Source of the DNA: Poriferisodalis sp965237655
Lineage (GTDB): Bacteria; Actinomycetota; Acidimicrobiia; Acidimicrobiales; Poriferisodalaceae
DNA: 64,000 bases
Assembly (NCBI RefSeq): GCF_965237655.1
Contig: NZ_CBDEGB010000002.1
Coordinates: 1,674,001 to 1,738,000 of the forward strand
Direction: 5' to 3'
In this document: piece by piece, positions 43,772-51,925 of the stretch
Layout of the letters: the number at the start of each line of letters is the position of its first letter
Position numbering within the stretch: the first letter of the stretch is position 1
Notes under the pieces: model-generated
The model's input: only the letters and a program-made list of their open reading frames with translations
Databases searched by the model: none
What the model was told of the DNA's origin: nothing
Program-made: the position numbers and the translations under genes

Positions 43772-46189
43772 TCAGGTTGGGGTCTGATCACTCGCCAGTT
43801 CTGAGCTGTCTCCAAGCGGAACGACTACCGGCGGTGTGTACGACTCCACCGGCGGCGCTTCGCCTTCGTAGCGCTCAATCTCCACGAGGCAGGTGTGCGC
43901 CGATGGTCCTTGCGCCAGTCGGCTCGTCCCGACGTCGGCTGTCAAGGTGTTCGGGTTGCCCGCACGGCAGGTGCCGTCGGGCGCGGGGTCGTACCAGGCG
44001 CCTGTAGAGATCTGCACTACCTCGGCAATGACCGCTTCGTCCAGCAACGCCCCGGCCAGACAAGCTCCCCGATCGTTGAACAGGCGCACCACGTCGCCAT
44101 CGCAGATGCCCCGTGCGGCCGCAGTGTCGGGATGCATGCGGACCGGCTCGCGGCCCGCCACCTTGGTGGCCTGGCTCGGAGCGGCGTGGTCGTACTGGCT
44201 GTGCAGTCGTACCGCTGGCTGGTTCGAGACCAAGTGCAGCGGGAACCGATCGCTGCCCGTTCCGCCCAAACGTTCGAAGGGCTCCATCCACGCAGGGTGA
44301 GGCGGGCAGTCGTCGTAGCCATAGCCGGCGATGGTCTGGCTCCACAGCTCGATCCGCCCGCTTGGGGTGCGCAGCGGCTTGCCCATCGGGTCGGCGCGGA
44401 ACGCCTCGAGATAGATCTGCGTGGGCTCCCCCATCAGCGCCTTGTCAGGAGCCATCACGTAGCCCTTTGCGCGGAACTCCTCATACGTCGGGGCCTGCGG
44501 ATCAGCAGCACGGTGAATCTCGTAGATGACTTCGATCCACTCGTCGGCCGTACGGCCCTCGGTGAACTGCTCCCCGAAGCCCAGACGTTCGGCCAAGCCA
44601 GCGAAGATCCAGTAGTCGTCGCGGGACTCCCCCACCGGTTCAGCCACCGCCGCCATTGCGATGAGCATCGTCTCGGCGCCGCCGATGTCATTACGCTCGA
44701 GCGGTGTCGTCGCTGGCAGCACGATGTCGGCCCGGCGGGCGACCGGCGACCAGAACGGCTCCTGCACCACGATGGTCTCGGGTCGCCGCCACGCTTGCAT
44801 CAGACGGTTCAGGTCCTGGTGATGATGGAAGGGGTTGCCACCCGACCAGTAGACGAGCTTGATGTCGGGAAAGCGGCCGCGGTGCCCGTCGAAATCGAAC
44901 TGCTCGCCGGGCCGTTCGAGCATCTCGGTGATGCGTGAGACGGCAATCGTGGGCGGACCCGGTTGGCGCATCGGTACCGGCAGGCCCGGCACCCGAGCCC
45001 TAACCTGACCGGCTCCGGTATTGCCCTGGGTGCCGAAGCTGAAGGCATAGCCGCCGCCGGGCAGCCCTACCTGACCCAGCACGCACGCCAGCGCGAGCGC
45101 CATCCAGTACGGCTGCTCGCCGTGGTGGGCTCGTTGGGTGGACAGGCTCAGGTTCACCAGCGTTCGCTTGGCAGCCATCTCGTGAGCCAGCGACACGATC
45201 TTTCCCGCATCGATGCCCGTGACCGACGCAGCCCACTCCGCTGTCTTCGGGGTGTCGTAGTCCACTGCATCGCGCCAAGGCGTGACGCCGTCGGGGTCAC
45301 CGCAGGCTGCTGCGAAGCCCTCGCCGAGAACATGTGCCCGCAGTTGTGGCCAGCCATGGCAATACGTGGCCAGAAACTCCAGGTCAGCGAGTCCGTCGAT
45401 CAGCAGCGTGTAGATGATCCCCAGCATCAACGCCACGTCGGTGCCCGGGCGGATCGGCAGCCAGCGCGCCCCGACGGCGGGATCGAAATCGTCTCGCAGA
45501 GGTCCCACGTTGACGAATTCGACACCCGCCGAGCGTGCCCTGTTCACCCAATCGTTGTGGTGATGCGGCCCTTGGCCGCCGTAGGTGACGTGACTGTTGG
45601 TTGCACGCATCCCGCCGAAACACACGAACAGCTCAGTGCTCTCGCAGATGACCGACCACGATGTCTGGCGGGCGAGCGCAGCGTGATAGCCCATGCCCAC
45701 CATGTAGGGAAAGAGCGCCTCGGCTGCCGCCGATGAGTAGGTGCCCTTCTGGTCAGTGCAGCCGCCGGCGAGCCGCATGAACCGATGCTGCTGGCTGGAT
45801 GGAAGCCCGAAGCGTCCCGCGGAACCCCAGCCGTACGAGCCTCCGAAGATCGACGATCGGCCATGCTCTTCGCGCACCCGGGCGAGATCGGCGGCGACTA
45901 GGTCCAATGCGTGATCCCAGCTGACCTCGACAAAGGGCTCATGACCGCGCAGGTGGGTTGCAGAGCCCGGTCCGTCTCGCAGCCACGACTGCCGCACTGC
46001 CGGGCGCATCACCCGGTTCTCGGCGAAATGGCGCAGCGATTCCCCGAGGTGAGACTGGGAGGGATCGGTGGGATGCCGACGGACGTTCAACACCTCGCCA
46101 TCGCAGGAATCCACCAAGAAGGAGCCGAAGTGCGTCGCCATGGCTGTGGTGCGCACGGCGGTTCTGGGAGCGTCGCTCGCCGTCGTCAT
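43772..46189 (-). CDS. Molybdopterin oxidoreductase, BisC/TMAO reductase-like
   Basis: An 805-residue bis-MGD molybdoenzyme of the DMSO reductase family. It has no N-terminal iron-sulfur Cys motif and no Tat signal, and starts MTTASDAPRT. The BisC/TorZ signature IFGGSYGWGSAGRFG is near residue 105, followed by KGTYSSAAAEAL where the serine ligand of Mo is expected. LVYWSGGNPFHHHQDLNRLM and the C-terminal MPH-binding HPDTAAARGICDGDVVRLF also fit. Such enzymes reduce S- or N-oxides (biotin or methionine sulfoxide, DMSO, TMAO). Its ATG overlaps the stop of the flavoenzyme gene (ATGA). A cytoplasmic location is expected. Confidence 0.88.
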   Translation of the reverse strand: MTTASDAPRTAVRTTAMATHFGSFLVDSCDGEVLNVRRHPTDPSQSHLGESLRHFAENRVMRPAVRQSWLRDGPGSATHLRGHEPFVEVSWDHALDLVAADLARVREEHGRSSIFGGSYGWGSAGRFGLPSSQQHRFMRLAGGCTDQKGTYSSAAAEALFPYMVGMGYHAALARQTSWSVICESTELFVCFGGMRATNSHVTYGGQGPHHHNDWVNRARSAGVEFVNVGPLRDDFDPAVGARWLPIRPGTDVALMLGIIYTLLIDGLADLEFLATYCHGWPQLRAHVLGEGFAAACGDPDGVTPWRDAVDYDTPKTAEWAASVTGIDAGKIVSLAHEMAAKRTLVNLSLSTQRAHHGEQPYWMALALACVLGQVGLPGGGYAFSFGTQGNTGAGQVRARVPGLPVPMRQPGPPTIAVSRITEMLERPGEQFDFDGHRGRFPDIKLVYWSGGNPFHHHQDLNRLMQAWRRPETIVVQEPFWSPVARRADIVLPATTPLERNDIGGAETMLIAMAAVAEPVGESRDDYWIFAGLAERLGFGEQFTEGRTADEWIEVIYEIHRAADPQAPTYEEFRAKGYVMAPDKALMGEPTQIYLEAFRADPMGKPLRTPSGRIELWSQTIAGYGYDDCPPHPAWMEPFERLGGTGSDRFPLHLVSNQPAVRLHSQYDHAAPSQATKVAGREPVRMHPDTAAARGICDGDVVRLFNDRGACLAGALLDEAVIAEVVQISTGAWYDPAPDGTCRAGNPNTLTADVGTSRLAQGPSAHTCLVEIERYEGEAPPVESYTPPVVVPLGDSSELASDQTPT

Positions 46190-47292
46190 GCGGCGCCTGC
46201 CTGAGCGGCTGCCGTGTCGGTCCCGGATCCGTCTAAGATCCGCTGACTCCAGGCATGCGCCAGCAATTCGAGACTGGTGATGCGCTCCGGCAGGCCGTAC
46301 GTGGAGGTGTGCACCATCAACTCGTGGGCGCCGGTGGCAGCGGCCAGCGCGTCGAGACTCGCTACTGCTTCGTCGGGATCGCCCACGAAGGCGTTGGTCG
46401 GCATTGTCGCTGCGCGCTGCCACTCGGGATGTGCCATCGCTTCGTCCGGGTGCAGCAGCGGCCAGAAGCGGCCCGTGCGGATGCCCCAGCGTCGCAACAG
46501 CGACGGTGCGGCGTGGTACCTGGCGGCATCGCTGTCGGCGGCGGTGACCAGACCCACGCTCACCATCACATATGGCTCGTCGAGCACTACCGACGGCTGG
46601 AAGCGCTCGCGATACAAGTCCACGGCGCCCAGCACTCCCCCGCCGTCGAAATGGTGAGCGAAGGCAAACGGCAGACCCAGGTATCCGGCGAGCTGTGCCG
46701 AGTAGCCGCTCGAGCCCAGCAGCAGCACGGGAGGCATCGACGTGGCCTGCGGCGTCGCCCGAAAGTCCATCGGGGGCCCTTCGCTCGTCCGCACATCGCC
46801 GAGGTAGGCCATCAGGTCCAGCAGGTGACTCGGGAAGTCGTCGACCTGCCAAGGGTCCGGCACTGCACCGTCTTCGGCCGGACCCCGCACGGCCGCTGCG
46901 CTACTGGGCTTGTTGCGCACCGCTGCCGCGGTGCCGGGATCGCTGCCCGGCGCCCGTCCGACGCCGAGATCGATGCGTCCCGGATGTAGGGCTTCGAGCA
47001 TTGCGAACTGCTCTGCGATCACCGCTGGGCTGTGATTGGGCAGCATCACCCCGCCCGAGCCCAGCTTGATTTGCTCGGTGTGAGCGGCCAGGTGGGCGAT
47101 GAGCACCGCCGGAGATGTGCTGGCCACGGTGTCGATGTTGTGATGCTCTGCCACCCAGAACCGCTCGTAGCCCAGCCGGTCAGCAGCGCGAGCGAATTCG
47201 GTGGTTTCCGCCAGAGCCTGCGCGCTGGTGGCGCCTTCGGACACCGTCGCCAGGTCCAGCACCGACAGCGGGAGGGCCTGCTCCGCGGTCAT
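46186..47292 (-). CDS. LLM class flavin-dependent oxidoreductase
   Basis: A 368-residue bacterial-luciferase-like monooxygenase of the YhbW/MsnO8 type: SVLDLATVSEG, RLGYERFWVAEHHNIDTVAS, KLGSGGVMLPNHSPAVIAEQ and GRIDLGVGRAPGSDP. Members use FMNH2 and oxygen on mostly unknown substrates. It lies between the tandem CoA-transferase and the molybdoenzyme, with 4-base overlaps on both sides, so the three proteins are probably made in fixed proportion. Substrate unknown. Confidence 0.9.
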   Translation of the reverse strand: MTAEQALPLSVLDLATVSEGATSAQALAETTEFARAADRLGYERFWVAEHHNIDTVASTSPAVLIAHLAAHTEQIKLGSGGVMLPNHSPAVIAEQFAMLEALHPGRIDLGVGRAPGSDPGTAAAVRNKPSSAAAVRGPAEDGAVPDPWQVDDFPSHLLDLMAYLGDVRTSEGPPMDFRATPQATSMPPVLLLGSSGYSAQLAGYLGLPFAFAHHFDGGGVLGAVDLYRERFQPSVVLDEPYVMVSVGLVTAADSDAARYHAAPSLLRRWGIRTGRFWPLLHPDEAMAHPEWQRAATMPTNAFVGDPDEAVASLDALAAATGAHELMVHTSTYGLPERITSLELLAHAWSQRILDGSGTDTAAAQAGAA

Positions 47293-49790
47293 CCGAGCGC
47301 TCCAGAAGCAGCGATGTCGGCAATCTCGTCATCGCTCATGCCCAAGAACTCGCTGAGCACCTCGAACGTGTGCTGTCCGAGCATGGGCGCTGCAAACCTC
47401 GGTCCATGGTCGTAACCGGCGATCTGGTACTGGTGACCGGAATAGGGCACGGTCCCCATCCGGGGGTGCTCCAGCCACCGGTGGAAGCCGCGGTGCACAT
47501 ATTGAGGGTCCGCGAGCAGGTCGCTGCTGCGCTGCACCATGCCTGCGGCGATCCCGGCATCTGCCAGTTGCCGTTCCAGCGTGGCTGCGTCCTGATCAGC
47601 GGTCCACTCGGTGATTTGGGTGTCGATGGCGTCGTGCGCCGCGAGGCGCCCCTCGAGCGTCGACAACTCCGGCGCAAGGGCCCACTGCGGTGCGCCCATG
47701 AGTTTCACCAGCGTTGCCCATTGCGTGTCGTCGGCGATGGTGATGGCGCACCACCGGTCCTCCCCCGCGCATGGGTACACACCCTGAGGGGCCACATTGG
47801 GGTCGCGGTTGCCGTTGCGAATCGCCACGACGCCGCTGGCTCCGTAGTCGGCCAGCTCGGGAGCAAGGAACTGCAGGCCGCATTCGAGCTGTGCCGCCTC
47901 AATGACGCACCCTTTGCCGGTACGGCGGCGGCGATCCAGCGCGGCCAGCAAGGTCGCCGTGATGAACCGCGGCGAGATGGTGTCGGTATAGGCGAGGTAC
48001 GGCCCGTCCGGGGGCAAGTCGGGCCAACCCACAATCGGATAGAAGCCCGCTATGGCCGCCGCGTGATAGCCGAAGCCGCCCAACGGCGACAGCGGTCCGC
48101 CGCTCGCCATCAGCGACGTGTGCACCACGATCGCTGTGGGGTTCAGCTCGGCGATGAGGTCGTCATCGGCGATGTTGCGTGCGAATGTGCCCGGCGTCCA
48201 CGCCTCCACGACGACGTCGGCCCAGGCAATCATCCGCCGGGCGATGTCGACTCCCTCAGGCGTTCTGAGGTCGACATCGATGCTCTTCTTGGACGTATTG
48301 AACGTGCCGTAGAAGTGGGCCATGTCGACGTCGATGACATCGTCCTTGAACGGCGGGTTGACCCGCAGCCCGTCGAGCCGTCCGCCTGACTCCACGCGAA
48401 CCACGGTGGCGCCGTGGTCCGCCAGCGCCTTCGCCGTGATCGGGCCCACGCCGATCCAGCTGAAATCAACGACCTTCAGGCCCGTCAGGGGCAGGTCGGC
48501 ATCGCCCACCTGCCATGCGAGCTGTTGGTCTGGCGCAGCGGCATCCCCCTTTGCGCTCCGAGAAGCCTGGGCGTCGCTGGCCCGGATCTCCGGGCCGTGC
48601 TCATCGACCCTCGGGGGTCGGCGCGCTCCCCCAATGCGAGTGCCGTCGATCGACGTTGGCCCGCCAGGCACCTCAATCGGCTCGCCCGCCGAGGCATCGA
48701 ACGATCGCCAGAAGTTCCGGGCGCGCAAATGGTCGAAATCGAGCAGATCCGCCACGGTGTGGACCGGCGCAATCGTCTCACTGTGCTCCAGCGCCTTCCG
48801 CATCAGCACATCGTTCGGATAGCGCTCGCACAGGGCGACCATCGCCTTGTACAGCTCGTCGAAAGTGCGTGTTACCGGCTCACCGCTGCTCGCCCGAAGA
48901 TCAAACGTGTCCCAGTCCTCGACCCGCCAACTCTCATCCGCGAGGCCCTCTTCGACGAGCCAGTCCAGCAGTCGGCCGATCGCAACTCCGCGTGCCACGG
49001 TGATGGCCCAGCCATCCTGGGTCTGAAAGCGCAGCTGAAGCGGTGCGGCGAGCATGACCATCGTGCCGGAGCGCTCGAAGTCCCGACCGCAGATGGCGTG
49101 CGACTCCATCGCATTCAACAGCGTCCAGGTGACGGCCGCCTGCGCAGACACCGCCACGTGCTGTGGCTCGGAACGAAGCCGCATCCGGGCATGTGCGACG
49201 AGCCCGGCCACGGCTGCTTCGGCCCCGGCGTGACGCCATACCTGCGCGACCGATGCCTTGACCGGTGCACGGTCGCGGGTGCCCTGCAGGTTGACAGAGC
49301 CCCCAAGGGCTGCCAACGACAGCTCCGAAGATGGGTCAGCACTGCGGGGACCGTCGAGACCGAAGGGCGTGACCTGCACATGGATGACCCGTGGGTTCAG
49401 CGCGGCGAGATCGTCGTGGCTGTAGCCGGCTTCGGCAAGGGTGCTCGGGACACCCGATTCATAGACAAAGTCGGTCTCAGCGACGAGACGCTCGAAGAAA
49501 CGGCGGTCCGCTTCGTCGGCGAAGTCAATGACGACGGAGCGCTTGTTGGAGTTGTATGCGCAGAACTGCCAGCTGCGCAGATCTGCGCTCGTGGCGTCCT
49601 CATCGGTGCGCATCGGGAGCTCGCCACGTGCCCCAGAGCCGCCAGGCGGCTCAATCTTGATGACCTCCGCGCCGAGTTCTGCCAGCATCCACGGTCCCAG
49701 CTCCCCGCGCTGATCAGTCAGATCCAGAACGGTCATGCCGGCCAAGGGCGCCGCTGCCGATTGCTGGGTGGTGCTGTTGGGAGCGTCCAT
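47289..49790 (-). CDS. Tandem-domain CaiB/BaiF family III CoA-transferase
   Basis: An 833-residue protein made of two CaiB/BaiF domains. Domain one starts GMTVLDLTDQRGELGPWMLA and domain two near residue 440 with GLKVVDFSWIGVGPITAKAL. At the position of the catalytic acid, domain one reads AVSAQAAV (no acid) and domain two IEAAQLECG (Glu). Thus domain two is likely the active one. The length and tandem layout match DMSP CoA-transferase/lyase DddD but also other actinobacterial double CoA-transferases. It is the first gene of the operon with the flavoenzyme and the molybdoenzyme, and divergent from an acyl-CoA dehydrogenase 97 bases away. Confidence 0.85.
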   Translation of the reverse strand: MDAPNSTTQQSAAAPLAGMTVLDLTDQRGELGPWMLAELGAEVIKIEPPGGSGARGELPMRTDEDATSADLRSWQFCAYNSNKRSVVIDFADEADRRFFERLVAETDFVYESGVPSTLAEAGYSHDDLAALNPRVIHVQVTPFGLDGPRSADPSSELSLAALGGSVNLQGTRDRAPVKASVAQVWRHAGAEAAVAGLVAHARMRLRSEPQHVAVSAQAAVTWTLLNAMESHAICGRDFERSGTMVMLAAPLQLRFQTQDGWAITVARGVAIGRLLDWLVEEGLADESWRVEDWDTFDLRASSGEPVTRTFDELYKAMVALCERYPNDVLMRKALEHSETIAPVHTVADLLDFDHLRARNFWRSFDASAGEPIEVPGGPTSIDGTRIGGARRPPRVDEHGPEIRASDAQASRSAKGDAAAPDQQLAWQVGDADLPLTGLKVVDFSWIGVGPITAKALADHGATVVRVESGGRLDGLRVNPPFKDDVIDVDMAHFYGTFNTSKKSIDVDLRTPEGVDIARRMIAWADVVVEAWTPGTFARNIADDDLIAELNPTAIVVHTSLMASGGPLSPLGGFGYHAAAIAGFYPIVGWPDLPPDGPYLAYTDTISPRFITATLLAALDRRRRTGKGCVIEAAQLECGLQFLAPELADYGASGVVAIRNGNRDPNVAPQGVYPCAGEDRWCAITIADDTQWATLVKLMGAPQWALAPELSTLEGRLAAHDAIDTQITEWTADQDAATLERQLADAGIAAGMVQRSSDLLADPQYVHRGFHRWLEHPRMGTVPYSGHQYQIAGYDHGPRFAAPMLGQHTFEVLSEFLGMSDDEIADIAASGALG

Positions 49791-49887
49791 GGGTCACTGC
49801 GGAGCCATCAGCGGGCACGTCACCCCTTCGACTCGACTCGCGACGATACGCAGGCGAATGCCCATTGGGTGCGGTTAGCTTGCGCGG

Positions 49888-51054
49888 ATGGCCGAAAGCC
49901 AGTCGCCGCGGCGATTCAATCCTCCGAGCGAACTCGACGGCGAGATGCTGGCGCGCATCCGCGCCTGCGGGGAGCGCAGCGACGCCGAACGCAACCCCGA
50001 TCGCGAGATCATGGCCGACCTCGGGAGTCTGGGGCTCATGCGTGTGCTGGTGCCTGCCCAGCTCGGCGGCTTGGGGCGACATCCGGCCGAGTTCATCGAA
50101 TTCACCCGCCGGGTCACTTACGAGCACCCATCCACTGGCTGGGTTGCCATGACCTGCAACGAGGAAGCCGAGATTTTCGCCGCCTACCTCGAGCCGTCCA
50201 CTGTCGCAGGGTTCTATGCCGAATACCCCGACGCAGTGATCGCAGGCTCGGGCGTGCCAAGGGGCATTGTCCGCCCCGTCGACGGCGGCTGGATCGTCAA
50301 CGGGCGCTGGACCTTCGTCAGCGGATGCACTGCGGCCGACTGGTGGGTGGTGGCCAACGTCGTGGAAGGCACCGATCCCAAGGAGCTGTGCCACATTCTG
50401 GTGCCCGCCGACCCAAGCCTCATCGAGGACACTTGGCACACAGTGGGCCTGCGTGGCACTGGCAGTCACGACGTGGTGCTCACCGAGTGTTTCGTGCCCG
50501 CGCACCGGGCAGCGGTGGTGCCGAACTACTCGCTGCCCAAGCCCAACGAGCATCCCTTCTACCGCCTGCCCTCGGGCCTGCGGTTCCCGTTCCCCAAGAC
50601 CGGCGTGGCCTCGGGCATCGCAGATCGGGCAATTGACGAGTTCACGGCCCTGGCCACCGACAAGACCCCGCTGTTCGCCCGCTCGGAACTGGCCGGCCGG
50701 CCCGACGCTCATTCGGCGATCTCCCATGCCGAAGCCTTGGCCGGCGCCGGGCGCGCCTTTGTGGCCGACCAGCTCGACGAGATCTGGGAGGCCGCCGCCA
50801 GCCACGGCAAGGTCACGGCCGCCCAGCACGCCCGTGCACGGCTGGCGTGCTCATGGAGCGTCCAGAACTGCATAGCCGCAGTCGAGACATTGGTCACAGC
50901 CGCGGGCAGCACTGCCAACTTCACCGCATCGCCGCTCGGCGCCTTGCTCAACGACGTGCGCGCCGTCGCCGGGCACTTCATGGTGGGCAGCTACCAGATG
51001 GACACTGCAGGCCGTGTCCTGCTGGGCCAGGATTCCGGCGACCGCAACTTCTGA
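49888..51054 (+). CDS. Acyl-CoA dehydrogenase family protein
   Basis: A 388-residue flavoprotein of the acyl-CoA dehydrogenase superfamily. The middle domain and substrate region are seen in STGWVAMTCNEEAEIFAAY and GGWIVNGRWTFVSGCTAADW. The C-terminal domain lacks a clear Glu base at the usual spot, and the pattern WTFVSG with TGSHDVV resembles the hydroxylase/HpaA-HsaA-like branch (flavin monooxygenase-type members such as HsaA, DszC). It may therefore be a monooxygenase rather than a dehydrogenase. Divergent from the tandem CoA-transferase, so a shared regulator region is likely. Confidence 0.8.
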   Translation: MAESQSPRRFNPPSELDGEMLARIRACGERSDAERNPDREIMADLGSLGLMRVLVPAQLGGLGRHPAEFIEFTRRVTYEHPSTGWVAMTCNEEAEIFAAYLEPSTVAGFYAEYPDAVIAGSGVPRGIVRPVDGGWIVNGRWTFVSGCTAADWWVVANVVEGTDPKELCHILVPADPSLIEDTWHTVGLRGTGSHDVVLTECFVPAHRAAVVPNYSLPKPNEHPFYRLPSGLRFPFPKTGVASGIADRAIDEFTALATDKTPLFARSELAGRPDAHSAISHAEALAGAGRAFVADQLDEIWEAAASHGKVTAAQHARARLACSWSVQNCIAAVETLVTAAGSTANFTASPLGALLNDVRAVAGHFMVGSYQMDTAGRVLLGQDSGDRNF

Positions 51055-51161
51055 CAGACGACGAACTGGTCGATCGTGGGTCGCTGGGGACAGCTCACGC
51101 GGGACTTCAGGTTGGGGTCGGGTGCGCCATGCCGCCCACATGATTAGTTGCTGCCCACTGA

Positions 51162-51198
51162 TTGTCCCCGTTTCCCACAAATGGTAGATAGTTGGTAG
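51162..51198 (+). promoter_or_regulatory. Promoter and possible operator of the VapBC-like pair
   Basis: TTGTCC (51162-51167) and TAGATA (51185-51190) are 17 bases apart, a good sigma-A type promoter for the gene starting at 51208. TGGTAG occurs twice (51182-51187 and 51193-51198), 11 bases or one helix turn apart, over the -10 region, a fitting site for an autoregulating antitoxin. The stretch is richer in A and T than its surroundings. Confidence 0.5.
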
Positions 51199-51207
51199 CC
51201 TTACACC

Positions 51208-51516
51208 ATGAGTGACGCATACCACCTTGTGATGGGAGACCGTGGCCGGGTGGTGTTCCCGGCAGAGATACGTGCCCGCGCCGGCATGGAAACGGGCACG
51301 CCGCTGATCCTGTTCGAAGCCGAGCACGGATACGAGCTCTACACCCGGGAGCAGCTCTCGGAGAAGATCTGCAGCAATCTCGCGGGTGCGGACCTTGTCA
51401 ACGAGCTGCTGGTCGAACGCCGCCAGGAGGCAGCCCGTGAAAACGCCGAAATGGAGCGGTGGATGGCTGAGAACGCATCCCAGCCTCCAGCGTCGGCAGC
51501 AGATGACGCAGCGTGA
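51208..51516 (+). CDS. AbrB/MazE-type antitoxin (VapB-like)
   Basis: A 102-residue protein. The N-terminal half has a SpoVT/AbrB swapped-hairpin domain (YHLVMGDRGRVVFPAEIRAR then GMETGTPLILFE). The C-terminal half is a long Glu/Arg/Ala helix and a disordered Ala/Ser tail that would cover the toxin. Its end overlaps the GTG of the PIN-domain gene by 4 bases. Upstream is a strong promoter with a direct repeat, consistent with autorepression. Confidence 0.85.
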   Translation: MSDAYHLVMGDRGRVVFPAEIRARAGMETGTPLILFEAEHGYELYTREQLSEKICSNLAGADLVNELLVERRQEAARENAEMERWMAENASQPPASAADDAA

Positions 51517-51881
51517 CGTCCGTACTCGACGCCTCGGCGATACTGGCCCGGCTCAGACGTGAACCGGGTGCTGACAACGTTGAGCGCGCCCTGATCAGCG
51601 GCGCATGCTGCGGCGCTGCGAACTGGAGCGAGGTGTCTCAGAAGATCCGAACCTACGGGTTGTCGCCCGCGCAGGCGCGAGGGCTGCTCGACGCCTACGG
51701 CTTTCGCATCGAGCCGGTCACGGTCGGCGATGCCGAGTGGGCAGCGCATCGCTGGCGCCCCCGAGAGAACCTGTCGCTCGCCGATCGACTGTGCCTCGCG
51801 CTCGGCGAACGGCTTGACGCCCAGATCCTGACCGCCGACCGCTCGTGGGGCGACAGCGATAGCGTCACCCAGATTCGCTAG
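51513..51881 (+). CDS. PIN-domain ribonuclease toxin (VapC-like)
   Basis: A 122-residue PIN domain with the four acidic positions: Asp6 in SVLDASAIL, Glu in AANWSEV, Asp in LSLADRLCLA and Asp in ILTADRSWG. VapC toxins cut tRNA or rRNA when freed from VapB. Start GTG 51513 overlaps the antitoxin stop (GTGA). The catalytic set looks complete, so the toxin is probably active. Confidence 0.9.
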   Translation: MTSVLDASAILARLRREPGADNVERALISGACCGAANWSEVSQKIRTYGLSPAQARGLLDAYGFRIEPVTVGDAEWAAHRWRPRENLSLADRLCLALGERLDAQILTADRSWGDSDSVTQIR

Positions 51882-51925
51882 GCCCAGAGTCGCTGGGCAT
51901 CCGCTCCGCCAGACTTGGCGTTCAG

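Noticed and set aside
43525..44007. Plus-strand gene of 160 codons after the transposase remnant
   Set aside because: No start signal, and half of it overlaps the end of the molybdoenzyme gene; only a possible fragment.
46186..47292. DMS monooxygenase (DmoA) assignment for the LLM enzyme
   Set aside because: The motifs are of the YhbW/MsnO8 type, not of the alkanesulfonate/DszA type to which DmoA belongs.
48414..50636. 740-codon plus-strand frame across the CoA-transferase and acyl-CoA dehydrogenase genes
   Set aside because: It crosses two real genes on different strands and frames, with Arg/His-rich composition typical of a shadow frame.
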